Shown here in pieces: positions 44,663 through 55,114 of a stretch of DNA of 64,000 bases (positions are counted from its first letter, which is position 1; every line of letters starts with the position of its first letter). The notes beneath the pieces are model-generated. The model ran no database searches. It was not told the DNA's origin and saw only the letters and a list, made by a program, of their open reading frames with translations. Origin of the DNA: Marinoscillum furvescens DSM 4134 (GTDB lineage: Bacteria > Bacteroidota > Bacteroidia > Cytophagales > Cyclobacteriaceae); the NCBI RefSeq assembly GCF_003386095.1, contig NZ_QREG01000027.1, positions 1-64,000 on the forward strand, written 5' to 3'. Both the position numbers and the translations under genes were made by a program.

Positions 44663-46219
44663 ATGAAAAATACATTCAATAAATACTTATATATCAAGTT
44701 CGCATTCCTGATCTTCTTTGCAGCAGGGTGTAGTACGAATATGCTCGATCAGGAAAATCCGAATGCGATTACTCCTGACACCTTTTGGAGAAACGAAGAA
44801 GACGCTACCAAAGCGATCATGGGTGCATACAGTCCATTTACTCACATCTGGTACTATAGCCGATTCGAAATATTTTTATCGGATTATCGTGATGATGTAG
44901 TCAACGCTTTTGGTACTTCTGAGCGTACGAGCATCGGTAGCTTCAATGGTGTATCTACCGGAAATGGCACCAAGTGGGTTTGGAGTGCTATGTACATGTG
45001 TGTAACCCGTGCCAACGAAATACTGGCCAATGTACCCGACATTGAAATGGATGAGCAAGTGAAAAACAACATTCTGGGGGAAGCCTATTTCATTCGAGCA
45101 TTCAACTACTTCAACCTGGTAAATAACTGGAGAAATGTTCCACTCATTACCACACCGATTGGAGACATAGAAAGTCCAAATGAAATAACCCAGGCTGATC
45201 CCGAGCTGGTTTGGCAGCAAATCATAGCTGACCTGCAAGAAGCCCAAAAACTCCTCCCGCCGGAGTGGTCTTCGGATTATCGAGGCAGGGTAACCACTGG
45301 CACCGCCAATGCCATGCTTGGCAAGGTTTACCTCTACCGCCAGGAGTATGCCAAAGCCAAAGCGGAATTTCAAAAAGTAATCGATGATTCGCGCTACAAC
45401 CTCGTAGACAATTATGCAGATAACTTCACTGAGGCCGCCGAAAACAATCAGGAGTCACTGTTCGAAATCCAGTTTGTAGCTGATGGAAACAGTGCCTGGG
45501 GTGGAGATGCGCCTAACAGAGGAAAAGGAGCTGCCTTTCACCCAGACATTGCACCAAGAGGCTTTACTGGGCAAGATGGTATGCGGATCAACGACTGGGT
45601 GCTGGACCTTTTTATGGACGAGCGCACGGTAGATGGCCAGGTAGACCCGAGAGCATTTGTTACACTCTTTTTCGATTCCAACGAATACACGGTATATGAG
45701 GGAGACACGCTTCGTTCTGTAACCTACGAAGGCAAAACCTATCAGGATGTGTTCCCAGGAGAATCCAACGTTTGGGGCAACAAACACCTGGACATCCAAC
45801 ACGGTGGATACGAGAGCTCTCAAGCCAATGGCTGGCACCAGTCAGGCAACAACCTAAGACTGCTGCGCTATGCTGATGTACTCCTCATGTACGCAGAGGC
45901 GGAGTTTATGCTCAATGGCTCATCGGCTGCTGCCCTCAATGCGATCAATGAAGTACGAGCGCGTGTAGATATGCCGGCATTTACTACCATTACCCTGCAA
46001 GACATAGAAGATGAGCGTGTGAAAGAACTGTCACTTGAGCGCACCAGATACTTCGACCTGCTCAGATGGGGTAAGGTAAAAGAACGTATCGTGGACAATC
46101 CTCAGTTTAAGTCAGAAAGTGCTGGCACTGGGGCCTATAAGCCGGGACGTGAATACATAGACATTCCACAAAGTGAAATCGATGCAAACCCTAACATCGA
46201 CCACAACCCCGGATACTAA
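44663..46219 (+). CDS. SusD/RagB-type glycan-binding lipoprotein
   Basis: A 518-residue lipoprotein (FFAAGCSTNM). It has the tetratricopeptide-like SusD core (AYFIRAFNYFNLVNNWRNVP ~135-155; GKVYLYRQEYAKAKAEFQKV ~215-235) and the usual C-terminal motifs (DVLLMYAEAEFMLNGSSAAA, ALNAINEVRARVDMP, LSLERTRYFDLLRWGK). It forms the lid of the SusC channel and binds the glycan at the cell surface. It ends just before a strong hairpin terminator. Confidence 0.93.
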   Translation: MKNTFNKYLYIKFAFLIFFAAGCSTNMLDQENPNAITPDTFWRNEEDATKAIMGAYSPFTHIWYYSRFEIFLSDYRDDVVNAFGTSERTSIGSFNGVSTGNGTKWVWSAMYMCVTRANEILANVPDIEMDEQVKNNILGEAYFIRAFNYFNLVNNWRNVPLITTPIGDIESPNEITQADPELVWQQIIADLQEAQKLLPPEWSSDYRGRVTTGTANAMLGKVYLYRQEYAKAKAEFQKVIDDSRYNLVDNYADNFTEAAENNQESLFEIQFVADGNSAWGGDAPNRGKGAAFHPDIAPRGFTGQDGMRINDWVLDLFMDERTVDGQVDPRAFVTLFFDSNEYTVYEGDTLRSVTYEGKTYQDVFPGESNVWGNKHLDIQHGGYESSQANGWHQSGNNLRLLRYADVLLMYAEAEFMLNGSSAAALNAINEVRARVDMPAFTTITLQDIEDERVKELSLERTRYFDLLRWGKVKERIVDNPQFKSESAGTGAYKPGREYIDIPQSEIDANPNIDHNPGY

Positions 46220-46235
46220 TATCCATTAACATAGG

Positions 46236-46278
46236 AAAGGTGACTGACCTACTGAGAGTAGAAGGTCAGTCACCTTTT
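46236..46278 (+). terminator. Terminator after susD-like gene
   Basis: AAAGGTGACTGACCT pairs with AGGTCAGTCACCTTT around a 12-base loop, with a short T-run. Confidence 0.8.
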
Positions 46279-46306
46279 ACCAATTCGAAAATCCAACCAT
46301 TATTGT

Positions 46307-49300
46307 ATGCTAAACAACGTCTGCTACTCAGTTTTATTTTGTTTGCTACTAGCGTGCAGCACCCCACAATCACAGCACGGTTTTGAATTACTGCCACCTC
46401 ACACAACGGGCATTCATTTCCAAAACAATATTTTAGAAAACGACACCCTAAACTACCACGTGTTTCCTTACCTGTATATGGGTGGGGGCGTGTCTGCAGC
46501 AGACTTTAACAATGACGGCCTGGATGACCTCTACTTTACGTCCAACCTATACCCAAACAAGCTTTACCTAAACAAAGGAAACTTTGAATTTGAAGACGTT
46601 ACCCAATCTGCTGGTGTGGCTGGAGATAACCGCTGGTATACCGGCACCACAGTGCTCGACATCAATGCTGATGGACTGCTAGATCTCTATCTGTGCGTAG
46701 CAGGCAAATTCACCACTACCGAAAACCAACTCTTCGTCAATCAGGGAAATGGAGCATTTGTGGAAGAAGCCAAAAAATACGGCATCAATGACCCTTCCGC
46801 TTCTATTCAGGCTACTGCATTTGACTACAATCAGGATGGACTGCAAGATCTGTTTGTAGCCAACTACCCGATAGTACCAGTAAGCATGGGCAACCACTAC
46901 TATAAGATGAAAATGGAAGAAAACCAGGCAACCGAATCTGGACATCTTTTTCATAACAATGGGAATGGCACTTTTACTGACGTAACAAAAGTGGCCGGTG
47001 TGCAAAACTTTGGGCTCACACTGGGTGTGGTAGCCGCCGACCTCAACGATGATGGCCTCACCGATCTGTACCTTTCCAACGACTTCAATGTGCCCGATTA
47101 CCTCTACCTCAATAATGGCAATGGCACCTTTTCCGAATCTTTACAACAAGCTACCAACCAGACCTCCATGTTTGGCATGGGGCTAGACATAGCAGATTTC
47201 AACAATGACCTGCACCCTGATATCTTGCAGGTAGACATGACCCCAGAAGATCACTTTCGGTCCAAAACCAACATGGCCAGCATGAGTCCTTCATCATTTT
47301 ACACCGCTGTAGACTATGGTTTTCACTACCAGTACATGCAAAACAGCCTCCAGCTGCATCAGGGGGTAAAAAACAACATTCCTTACTATGGAAACATTGC
47401 CCGACTGACCGGGCTGGCTACCACCGACTGGAGCTGGACAGGGCTATTTGCAGATGTAAACAACGACGGGCTTCGTGACATCTACATCACCAACGGCATG
47501 AAACGTGACGTCAATAACAATGATGTAAACCAGCAGCTGAAAGAACAGTCTTTTTTTGGGCAAATCGATAATTATGACCCGGAAATCTATCCCAGCAACC
47601 CCATCGCCAACTATCTCTACATCAATCAGGGTGACCTTCAACTATCTAATGAAACTTCGAGCTGGAATGTAAATCAACCAGGTTTTTCGAACGGTGCCAC
47701 CTACACTGATCTGGACAATGACGGAGATCTTGACCTGGTAGTCAACAACATTGACGCGCCAGCTTTTATCTATAAAAATTTATCAGAAGGTAACGCCATC
47801 CAAATCCGCCTCACTGGCCCCTCCACAAACCCCATAGGGCTCAATGCAAAAGTGAAGGTAACTCAAGGTAAGCTACAGCAAGTACAAGAGCTTACGCTGA
47901 GCAGAGGATTTCAGTCTAGTGTTAGCACTACACTCCATTACGGTCTGCCTGACGAATCTCCTGTAGAAATTACCGTGACTTGGCCAGACGGCAACATTTC
48001 CAGTTGCTCTGCCATACCACCCAACCAGATATTTCGCATAAGCTACGCGGATAGCGAACCTGCACTATTGCCGCCAGCTACCATACACCCCTACCGCGAG
48101 CGTACTTTAGAAAAAGGCCTTAAGTTTTCTCACCAGGAAGATGAATACGATGATTTCAAAAATGAACCACTCCTTCCACATAAAAACTCACAAGTAGGTC
48201 CGGCGCTGGCTCAGGGTGACCTCAATAGTGACGGCCTGGAGGATCTCTATTTTGGAAATGCGGCAGGCGCCAGCTCGGAGGTATTCTTGCAGCAGCCAGA
48301 CGGAAGTTGGAAACTTTTGCCAGGGCCCTGGCAAAAGGATGCCGACCAGGAAGATACTGGCGCACTTATTTTTGATGCTGACGGAGATGGAGACATGGAC
48401 CTGTATGTGGCTTGTGGTGGAAACGACCCAGGTAAGCCTGCGAGCTATTACAGAGATCGTATCTATGTAAACAGCAATGGTCGTTTTGAACTGGTTACCG
48501 AAAACCTCCCGGACTTCATCACCAGCGGCAAGGTGGTAAAAGCCGCCGACTATGATCAGGATGGAGACATGGACCTGCTGGTGGCCGGCAGAATAGTACC
48601 TGGAAAATATCCCCAGCCCGCCCTGAGCGCCATACTGAGAAACGACAGTAAGCCCGACAAACTACTTTTTACAGATATTACTGATGAAATAGCTCCCGAC
48701 CTAAGACGCGCCGGACTTATTACTGATGCTAGCTGGGAAGATATCGATCGTGATGGGGATCCAGACCTTTTGATGGTAGGTGAGTGGATGGCCATCAACA
48801 TCTATGAAAACAAAGCCGGCACGCTTATCAACAAAACGGAGACCTATGAGCTGGAAACCTCTCGCGGATGGTGGAACAGCATTTACCCTACAGATGTAGA
48901 TGGAGATGGAGATCAGGACTACCTGCTGGGCAACCTCGGCCTCAACTACAAATACAAAGCATCTCTCGAGCAGCCCTTTGAGATCTTTAGCAATGACTTT
49001 GACGAAAACAATCAGCTGGATATCGTCATCGCGTATGAAAAGAAAGGCAAAATGTTGCCTTTGCGCGGACGCGAATGCTCCTCTCAGCAAATCCCGGCCA
49101 TTAAATCCCGGTTTAAAACCTACGAAGCCTTTGCGGGTGCCACGCTCGACGAAATCTATGGAAAGTATATGCTCGAATCCTCCCTGCACTATGAGGCACA
49201 CACCTTTGCCAATAGCTGGATGGAAAACACTGGAGATGGCTGGCAACTACACGAACTTCCACGGGAAGCTCAGCTATCATCCATCAATGCATTCGTGCAA

Positions 49301-49558
49301 CTGAGCCCCAACACCTGGCTAGCCGCTGGCAACAAATACCCGGCAGAGGTAGAAACACCCCGCAATGATGCCAGCTACGGAGTGGTCTTGAAATATGATC
49401 AACAGCAAAAGGAGTTTATCATACTTTCTCCAAAACAATCGGGCATTTACCTGGAGGGAGAATGCAAAGCACTCACCAAAATAAAGCCTGTTGAAGGCCC
49501 TGCACAAATTATTGCTGCCATGAATGATGATCAGGCGCAGTTGCTTACTCGCGAATGA
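46307..49558 (+). CDS. FG-GAP/VCBS repeat lipoprotein with UnbV/ASPIC domain
   Basis: A 1083-residue lipoprotein (LFCLLLACSTPQ). Many FG-GAP/VCBS calcium-binding repeats form a propeller (DFNNDGLDDLYFTSNLYPNK, DINADGLLDLYLCVAGKF, DLNDDGLTDLYLSNDF). An ASPIC/UnbV domain is at ~495-565 (IGLNAKVKVTQGKLQQVQEL, VEITVTWPDGNISSCSAI) and a second repeat block follows it. Such CRTAC1-like proteins often sit beside SusCD pairs and are probably surface binding or adhesion proteins. Its 3' end overlaps that of the convergent M28 peptidase gene by 14 bp. Confidence 0.85.
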   Translation: MLNNVCYSVLFCLLLACSTPQSQHGFELLPPHTTGIHFQNNILENDTLNYHVFPYLYMGGGVSAADFNNDGLDDLYFTSNLYPNKLYLNKGNFEFEDVTQSAGVAGDNRWYTGTTVLDINADGLLDLYLCVAGKFTTTENQLFVNQGNGAFVEEAKKYGINDPSASIQATAFDYNQDGLQDLFVANYPIVPVSMGNHYYKMKMEENQATESGHLFHNNGNGTFTDVTKVAGVQNFGLTLGVVAADLNDDGLTDLYLSNDFNVPDYLYLNNGNGTFSESLQQATNQTSMFGMGLDIADFNNDLHPDILQVDMTPEDHFRSKTNMASMSPSSFYTAVDYGFHYQYMQNSLQLHQGVKNNIPYYGNIARLTGLATTDWSWTGLFADVNNDGLRDIYITNGMKRDVNNNDVNQQLKEQSFFGQIDNYDPEIYPSNPIANYLYINQGDLQLSNETSSWNVNQPGFSNGATYTDLDNDGDLDLVVNNIDAPAFIYKNLSEGNAIQIRLTGPSTNPIGLNAKVKVTQGKLQQVQELTLSRGFQSSVSTTLHYGLPDESPVEITVTWPDGNISSCSAIPPNQIFRISYADSEPALLPPATIHPYRERTLEKGLKFSHQEDEYDDFKNEPLLPHKNSQVGPALAQGDLNSDGLEDLYFGNAAGASSEVFLQQPDGSWKLLPGPWQKDADQEDTGALIFDADGDGDMDLYVACGGNDPGKPASYYRDRIYVNSNGRFELVTENLPDFITSGKVVKAADYDQDGDMDLLVAGRIVPGKYPQPALSAILRNDSKPDKLLFTDITDEIAPDLRRAGLITDASWEDIDRDGDPDLLMVGEWMAINIYENKAGTLINKTETYELETSRGWWNSIYPTDVDGDGDQDYLLGNLGLNYKYKASLEQPFEIFSNDFDENNQLDIVIAYEKKGKMLPLRGRECSSQQIPAIKSRFKTYEAFAGATLDEIYGKYMLESSLHYEAHTFANSWMENTGDGWQLHELPREAQLSSINAFVQLSPNTWLAAGNKYPAEVETPRNDASYGVVLKYDQQQKEFIILSPKQSGIYLEGECKALTKIKPVEGPAQIIAAMNDDQAQLLTRE

Positions 49559-50891
49559 TTTTTTGAGGGTAGCTCACCACGCTTTCGTTGCCCTCGGCAT
49601 CTATGGCCACCACCCCAAAAAGGTAGTTGTCCAACACAATGCCGGTAAGCGTATAAGAGGTAGCTGACGCACTCAGTAGCTTGCTATACTCCCAGGTAGG
49701 CGCCGTAGTAGAGCGCCAGTAGATTTTATACCCGGCGGCCTCTTCCACAGGCTGCCAGCTCAACTTGGCGGCAGGCTCCACTATGCCACCGATGGCTACC
49801 TCTTGCGGAGCGGGTGGAGCCCACGCAAGGCTCGCCACAGCTGCGGCATTTACACCGGTCAGCTTGGCACAGTAGTCGAAATCTACTCCCTCTACTACAT
49901 CTCCATAGGCGATTCCGTCTTCCTGTCGAAGGTCCTGATGCTGCCGATTGTAATTTTCGTGTGCTTCCATGATCCGAACCCCTGCAAAGCCCAGCTCATT
50001 AAAAGGGCGATGGTGCCCTCCCCTGCCAAACCGGTCTAGCCGATAGATAAGCATGGGTTTCATTTCCGGGAGGTAAGTTTTAGTGGTCTCGTAGATATAG
50101 CGGGCCAGCTGACGCGAAACCCCATCATTTTCCCCGCCATAAAAGCGCATGAGTTTGAGCTGCCGCTCGGTCAATACAGACGAAAAGGGCTCAGAAAATA
50201 TGCGAAAGGTACGGTTGTCTATGACGCCATCCACCCCTTCGATATTGCCAATCATATCATTGTTGAGCACGCCTACGACCTCCCAGTCTTCCTCTTTTGC
50301 CTTTTCGGCTAAAAACCGGCCACCATATAGCCCCTGTTCTTCTCCACTGAGTCCAGCTAACACTATGCTATTGTCAAACGAATAACCAGACAATACCCTG
50401 GCCAGCTCCAGGGCTGCAGCCATTCCCGTGGCATTGTCATTCGCTCCGGGAGCGTCTATGGTGTAGTTTTTCACATCTGACGCACGGCTATCGATATCCC
50501 CCGACATGACCACATAGCGATCCGGATACTTCTGCCCTCTCAATACGGCATATACATTCACCACCCAGGTATCCTTAGTGATGCGAGTGGCTTCATCGCC
50601 TTTTACCAGTGTGCGCTGCTCGTAGACTTCCAGGCATCCGCCACATGTTTCAGCTATAGCTTCAAACTCAGATTTGATCCACCGACGCGCGGCTCCTATG
50701 CCTCTCACTTCACTGGTGGTATCAGACATGGTATGTCGGGTGCCGAAGCCCGCCAGTGTACGCACATCAGCTTCGAGTCGTGAGGCGCTCACATTGGCCA
50801 GGATCTCCTGTACGGCAGGGTTTTGCCTGATCTGTTGACTATACCCCTTTAAAGCGACCATACAAGCGACGAAAAGTATTAGGTTTTTCAT
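49545..50891 (-). CDS. M28-family secreted metallopeptidase
   Basis: A 448-residue exported protein. The zinc-peptidase core has the M28 ligands in GDIDSRASDVK (~135), PGANDNATGMAAALELARVL (~155-175), LSGEEQGLYGGRF (~190) and NNDMIGN (~215). A C-terminal fibronectin-III-like domain (~365-440; AAGYKIYWRSTTAPTWEYSK) may bind substrate. Probably an aminopeptidase acting on the outside of the cell. Its gene is co-oriented with the GH2 gene upstream but separated by terminator hairpins. Confidence 0.85.
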   Translation of the reverse strand: MKNLILFVACMVALKGYSQQIRQNPAVQEILANVSASRLEADVRTLAGFGTRHTMSDTTSEVRGIGAARRWIKSEFEAIAETCGGCLEVYEQRTLVKGDEATRITKDTWVVNVYAVLRGQKYPDRYVVMSGDIDSRASDVKNYTIDAPGANDNATGMAAALELARVLSGYSFDNSIVLAGLSGEEQGLYGGRFLAEKAKEEDWEVVGVLNNDMIGNIEGVDGVIDNRTFRIFSEPFSSVLTERQLKLMRFYGGENDGVSRQLARYIYETTKTYLPEMKPMLIYRLDRFGRGGHHRPFNELGFAGVRIMEAHENYNRQHQDLRQEDGIAYGDVVEGVDFDYCAKLTGVNAAAVASLAWAPPAPQEVAIGGIVEPAAKLSWQPVEEAAGYKIYWRSTTAPTWEYSKLLSASATSYTLTGIVLDNYLFGVVAIDAEGNESVVSYPQKIIRE

Positions 50892-50983
50892 GGGTTTGCT
50901 GTTTTATGGTCAGAAATTTAACACATATCTACCGGAAAGGCTGCACCATGCACCTGATGCCACCTATCAGGCCAGCAGCCTAT

Positions 50984-51010
50984 AAAAAAAGCAGCTCCTG
51001 GAGCTGCTTT
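50984..51010 (-). terminator. Terminator of the GH2 gene
   Basis: On the minus strand GCAGCTCC and GGAGCTGC form a hairpin followed by TTTTTTT. Confidence 0.85.
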
Positions 51011-51015
51011 AATTG

Positions 51016-51039
51016 CAGGCCTCGATATCGAAGCCTGCT
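51016..51039. other. Second hairpin after the GH2 gene
   Basis: GCAGGCCTCGATATCGAAGC continuing CTGC is a nearly perfect palindrome with one mismatched pair. It lies between the GH2 stop and the T-tract terminator and may stabilise the transcript end. Confidence 0.5.
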
Positions 51040-51063
51040 GCCTTAGTGTTATTAGTGTCGCTA

Positions 51064-53952
51064 TCAATCGAGCATACGTTTCGTACGCACGAGCTCAAAG
51101 CCATTAAACCATATACCTTTCTCTCGCTGCTGGTCAGTAATCTTCACCACTACATCGTCTGCGCCATTGCAAGAGAACGATAGCTGAGCAAAAGCTCCTC
51201 CTTCATGAGGCAGCATCTTGCCATTGCTAATACTCACAGTGGTAGCACCCTGACTACCAGCCACCTCCAGCTTGCCAGCATGGGCTATATCGAAAACATT
51301 GAGTTTCTTTAACCGGTCCTTATTGGGATCCATAGAGTCTGTATTGGAGCGAGGGGCATGATGAAACGTTCGCAAGGTATACTCACCGGCAGACAGCCCT
51401 TTGAGCCGTAGCTCGAGCCCTTCACCATCTACTACCAGGAGCCCTTCACCAAATGCATATCCATACTTACCCATCACGTTCATTTCTCCGAGCGAGCGCA
51501 TGACACCATCTCCTGCAGGGCTGAGGGTAGCCGTAAAACCACCCAGCTCATCAAAAGACTGCTCAGCTTCTGACTGGTTATCTGCTATCGTCCAGGGAGT
51601 CCAGTCATACTGCACCAGCTGACCTTCTCCACCTACATCAACGCGTACTTTCGACACTTCCACAAAAGGAGCAGCTACAGTTACTTCCGGACTTACAGGC
51701 ACTGATTCAAACTTCACTTTATTGCTTTTCAAACTTCCTGAGCGTGCCGTAAGGGTAATTTCACCAGCATCCAATGTAGATTTGATCAATACGGGAGCAT
51801 GCCCTTTAAAAAGGCTTACGGGGTTGGCATTGATTCCTGCTCCTTCACCTACTATACTGGCAGCTCCTTTCACATCAAATTTTATGGGTTCCTCCCAGTC
51901 GGTCAAGATGGTTCCATTCTTGTCTACCACATAAGCATAAGCCGGCACAATATCTGCGCCGCTGGCTTTGAGGTCGCGCCCTTTCAGGTCTACCCAAAGC
52001 TGGATTCGCTCAGCTTCGTCTGGAGTATAAATGGAGCTTTTCACAAACTCCTCACCTTCCTGATAGCCGATGGCAGTCAGCTTGCCTGCTTCATAGGTAT
52101 GCACCCGAAATTTAAACGGTGGATGTGCCAAAGCTTTTAGTACCCCCGAGCGATCCGGTCGCTTTCTGGCAATGGTTTTGCCATTGAGCTGAAGCTCTAT
52201 TTCCTCAGCATTGCTATAGATGACAACTTCTTCCACATCAGGGTTCCACTGCGTGGCAAAATGCAAGTAAGGCGTTTTGCGTTGCTCGGCGGGAAACCAA
52301 TGTGCATTTCCATAGGGATGGCGAAAAATCGTCATCAAACCACCCGGTCTTACACGGTCTTTCCAGCGCCCATTTGACGGATGAAAAGTATAATAATCGT
52401 GACCATTCCAGGCGATCAACCCCGTTTGTAAAGGGTCCAGCTTTTGTCGCGCTACTACATCGATACTTTCCGGGCCTTCCATGCCCAGCATAGGCTCGTG
52501 TCGGTACCACTCCACCGGCCCGTAGATCATCTGACCATAGATGTCGGTTAGTCCGGAGGTTTGCCATCCGGTCCAGCGGCTGCTTTGTGAGGCCGTAAGT
52601 CTGGTGGGGTCTTCTTGCTTGATCGCCAAATGCACCTGAGGGACATATCCTCTATGATTTAGTCCTCCACCCCAGATTACCACTGATGGATGGTTGCGGT
52701 GATTGCGAACCATTACTCGTGCAGCCTTTTCCAGGTTATCAAACCAGGCTTCATTGCCTATACTGATCCAGGTGGGTGCTTCTTCGTAAACCAGTATGCC
52801 CAGTTCGTCACACGCCTCCACAAGGGCATCATCCTGAGGATAATGTGCAGTTCGCACCACGTTAAAGCCTAGCTCCTTAAACTGCAGCATGTCTTTGCTG
52901 TGAAGGGAGTTGGGCAGGGCATCACCTATATATCCAAAGTGCTGATGGCGGTTGGCACCAATGAGCTCTATGGGCTCACCATTGAGCAAAAAGCCCTCTC
53001 GAGGGTGATGCTCAAATTTTCGCATACCCACTTTGCACTCTACTACATCTACTAGCTTTTCAGACTCATAAATGCTCGTTTGCAATCGGTAGAGGTATGG
53101 GTCCTCTGTAGACCAAAGTCTAAGGTCGTCTTCTATGGCCCCAATCTGCGGCACAAGTGCGTCTGAGCTTGCGAGCACACTCACAGCATTCTCCATTTTC
53201 AGAGCTACCATACCACTTGCATCTATGACACGGTTTACTACCGTCAGCTCCCGACTTTTGGCAGTCTCATTCACCACATGGGTTTTTACATCAATGGTAG
53301 CATTGAGATTGACTGCATCTACCGAAGGAGTAGTAAAAGTGACACCAGCGTTCATCGCTTCCCAATTGAAGGAAATGCGAACCGGCTCGGTAGTAACCAG
53401 ATAAACGTCCCGGTACAACCCGCTGAATTTGATGTAATCAAATGGGCCTGGATCTGGAGGCACATCTTCTCTTCGTCTGTTATCTACCAGAAGTGTGATT
53501 TGGTTGGAAGCACCTTTTTGTACGTAATCAGTAATATCAAAATGAAAAGGAGTGTAACCGCCTACACTATGCTGGCCCACATGCTTGCCATTGACCCAGA
53601 GGTCTGTCACCTGGTGGGCTCCTTCAAACTCTAAGAATACTTTCTTTGCGTCAGCAGCTACTTCCAGGTCTTTTCGGTACCAGCCTACTTTACGCTGAAA
53701 GGTGGTCTGAAATTTATCATCCTCATAATCATTGAGGTTATTGGAAGTAAGTTCTAATGTATGAGGAACATGAACCGTTTCCCAGCTGGAATCATCCGTG
53801 GCTGGCTCATAAAAAGTGCCATCAGGCATTCCTAGCTTAAACTTCCATCCAGAGTTTATGCGGGTTTTGGTACGTGGCAGGTCTGCGGCATTTAGTCCGT
53901 AGCTTACCATCCATAGGCAGATCAACACTGCTATGCTAGATTTTTTGATCAT
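51064..53952 (-). CDS. GH2-family beta-galactosidase-like protein, atypical active site
   Basis: A 962-residue exported protein. The GH2 sugar-binding domain (~30-180; WKFKLGMPDGTFYEP, FLEFEGAHQVTDLWVNGKHV), Ig-like domain and TIM barrel are present (RTAHYPQDDALVEACDELGI). Malectin/CBM-like C-terminal domains extend to ~960. At the usual acid/base position, where GH2 has Asn-Glu, it reads VVIWGGGLNHRGY (~425-435), so Glu is replaced by His. A candidate nucleophile is Glu in MLGMEGPES (~492). Either an atypical mechanism or non-catalytic binding is possible. It is adjacent to a LacI gene and near an agarase, which suggests action on galactans. Confidence 0.8.
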   Translation of the reverse strand: MIKKSSIAVLICLWMVSYGLNAADLPRTKTRINSGWKFKLGMPDGTFYEPATDDSSWETVHVPHTLELTSNNLNDYEDDKFQTTFQRKVGWYRKDLEVAADAKKVFLEFEGAHQVTDLWVNGKHVGQHSVGGYTPFHFDITDYVQKGASNQITLLVDNRRREDVPPDPGPFDYIKFSGLYRDVYLVTTEPVRISFNWEAMNAGVTFTTPSVDAVNLNATIDVKTHVVNETAKSRELTVVNRVIDASGMVALKMENAVSVLASSDALVPQIGAIEDDLRLWSTEDPYLYRLQTSIYESEKLVDVVECKVGMRKFEHHPREGFLLNGEPIELIGANRHQHFGYIGDALPNSLHSKDMLQFKELGFNVVRTAHYPQDDALVEACDELGILVYEEAPTWISIGNEAWFDNLEKAARVMVRNHRNHPSVVIWGGGLNHRGYVPQVHLAIKQEDPTRLTASQSSRWTGWQTSGLTDIYGQMIYGPVEWYRHEPMLGMEGPESIDVVARQKLDPLQTGLIAWNGHDYYTFHPSNGRWKDRVRPGGLMTIFRHPYGNAHWFPAEQRKTPYLHFATQWNPDVEEVVIYSNAEEIELQLNGKTIARKRPDRSGVLKALAHPPFKFRVHTYEAGKLTAIGYQEGEEFVKSSIYTPDEAERIQLWVDLKGRDLKASGADIVPAYAYVVDKNGTILTDWEEPIKFDVKGAASIVGEGAGINANPVSLFKGHAPVLIKSTLDAGEITLTARSGSLKSNKVKFESVPVSPEVTVAAPFVEVSKVRVDVGGEGQLVQYDWTPWTIADNQSEAEQSFDELGGFTATLSPAGDGVMRSLGEMNVMGKYGYAFGEGLLVVDGEGLELRLKGLSAGEYTLRTFHHAPRSNTDSMDPNKDRLKKLNVFDIAHAGKLEVAGSQGATTVSISNGKMLPHEGGAFAQLSFSCNGADDVVVKITDQQREKGIWFNGFELVRTKRMLD

Positions 53953-54044
53953 GTGAAAAAGTAGATTTTTATGCGATATGGTTATGATTTAGGTAAACAA
54001 ACTAGATAGCTAAGCTTAGATTGGTTGGAACAAACGGTTGATCA

Positions 54045-55103
54045 CTAACTGGCACTTTTTAGTACTGAGATCAGTTCATCAAACGATCTCTGTGGCCTGG
54101 TCTGCAAAGTAGAACCCCGCTCGATCATGGCCGTAGGCAAACATTCGCTATGTACCTCTGGTGAATCTGGGTTTTCGATATGCCAGAGCAGCAACTCTGC
54201 GGCACGTCGCCCCATGGCTTCTGCGGGCTGTACCACCGTGGTGAGTGCTGGTGTCATATATGTAGCCACGGGCTCATCAGCGAAACCTACTACAGAGACA
54301 TCATTTGGCACCGACTTGCCATAGCGTTTCAATATCTCTACGGCCTCAAACGCCAAATAATCTGTGAAGCACGTAATAGCATCCACATCATTTTCTGCTA
54401 TCAAAAACTCCAATGATTCCTTCCAGTTGGGATCTTCGCTTTTCAGGATGTACTTGTCTTGTACGAGCACTCCCTCCTGCTTGAGACCTTCCTTATAGCC
54501 TGTGAGTCGATTAAAGCTGGTAGACAGGTTTTCAGGGCCAGCGATATGCACAATTTTCTGACATCCGGTATTCACCAAATGCCTCACAGACTCCACACTT
54601 CCCGGAAAGTCGTCCGTCACCACATAGGAAGTGTCCAGGTCTTCACACATTCGATCTACAAACACCACGGGTACATTGTCTTCGATGGCATCCAAAAAAT
54701 GATTGAAATCAGAAGTACCACGAGCATACGAAGCAATGATGCCATCTACACGCATGTTGTTGAGCATGTTTACTGCTTTTACCTCTTTGTGGTAGTCACC
54801 TTCATGTGTATTGATAAACAGGTGATAACCGTGTTCATTGACCACCCGGTTAACTCCATCCAAAACTTTCGAAAAGTAATGATGGGTAAATTCCGGCAAT
54901 ATGAGCCCAATATTTCTGGACTGTTTTTTCAGCAGGTTTACGGCAAAGGGATTGGGCTTGTACCCCCACTTCTCTGCCAAATCAAGCACCGCCTGTCGTG
55001 TTTGCTGGCTAATGCGACCTCCATTGCTAAGCGCTCTAGAAACCGTGGAGGGAGAAACCCCCAGTTCTGTAGCGATATCAGTAATTTTCACTCGTCCACG
55101 CAT
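54045..55103 (-). CDS. LacI-family transcriptional regulator
   Basis: A 352-residue repressor. The N-terminal LacI helix-turn-helix and hinge are clear (ITDIATELGVSPSTVSRALS, residues ~7-26). The rest is a periplasmic-binding-protein-like sugar sensor (NIGLILPEFTHHYFSKVLDG, VDGIIASYARG, VSVVGFADEPVATYMTPALT). It is immediately upstream of the GH2 gene on the same strand. A perfect inverted repeat in its own upstream region suggests autoregulation. The polysaccharide locus genes are likely targets. Confidence 0.9.
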   Translation of the reverse strand: MRGRVKITDIATELGVSPSTVSRALSNGGRISQQTRQAVLDLAEKWGYKPNPFAVNLLKKQSRNIGLILPEFTHHYFSKVLDGVNRVVNEHGYHLFINTHEGDYHKEVKAVNMLNNMRVDGIIASYARGTSDFNHFLDAIEDNVPVVFVDRMCEDLDTSYVVTDDFPGSVESVRHLVNTGCQKIVHIAGPENLSTSFNRLTGYKEGLKQEGVLVQDKYILKSEDPNWKESLEFLIAENDVDAITCFTDYLAFEAVEILKRYGKSVPNDVSVVGFADEPVATYMTPALTTVVQPAEAMGRRAAELLLWHIENPDSPEVHSECLPTAMIERGSTLQTRPQRSFDELISVLKSAS

Positions 55104-55114
55104 CTTGGTATCAG

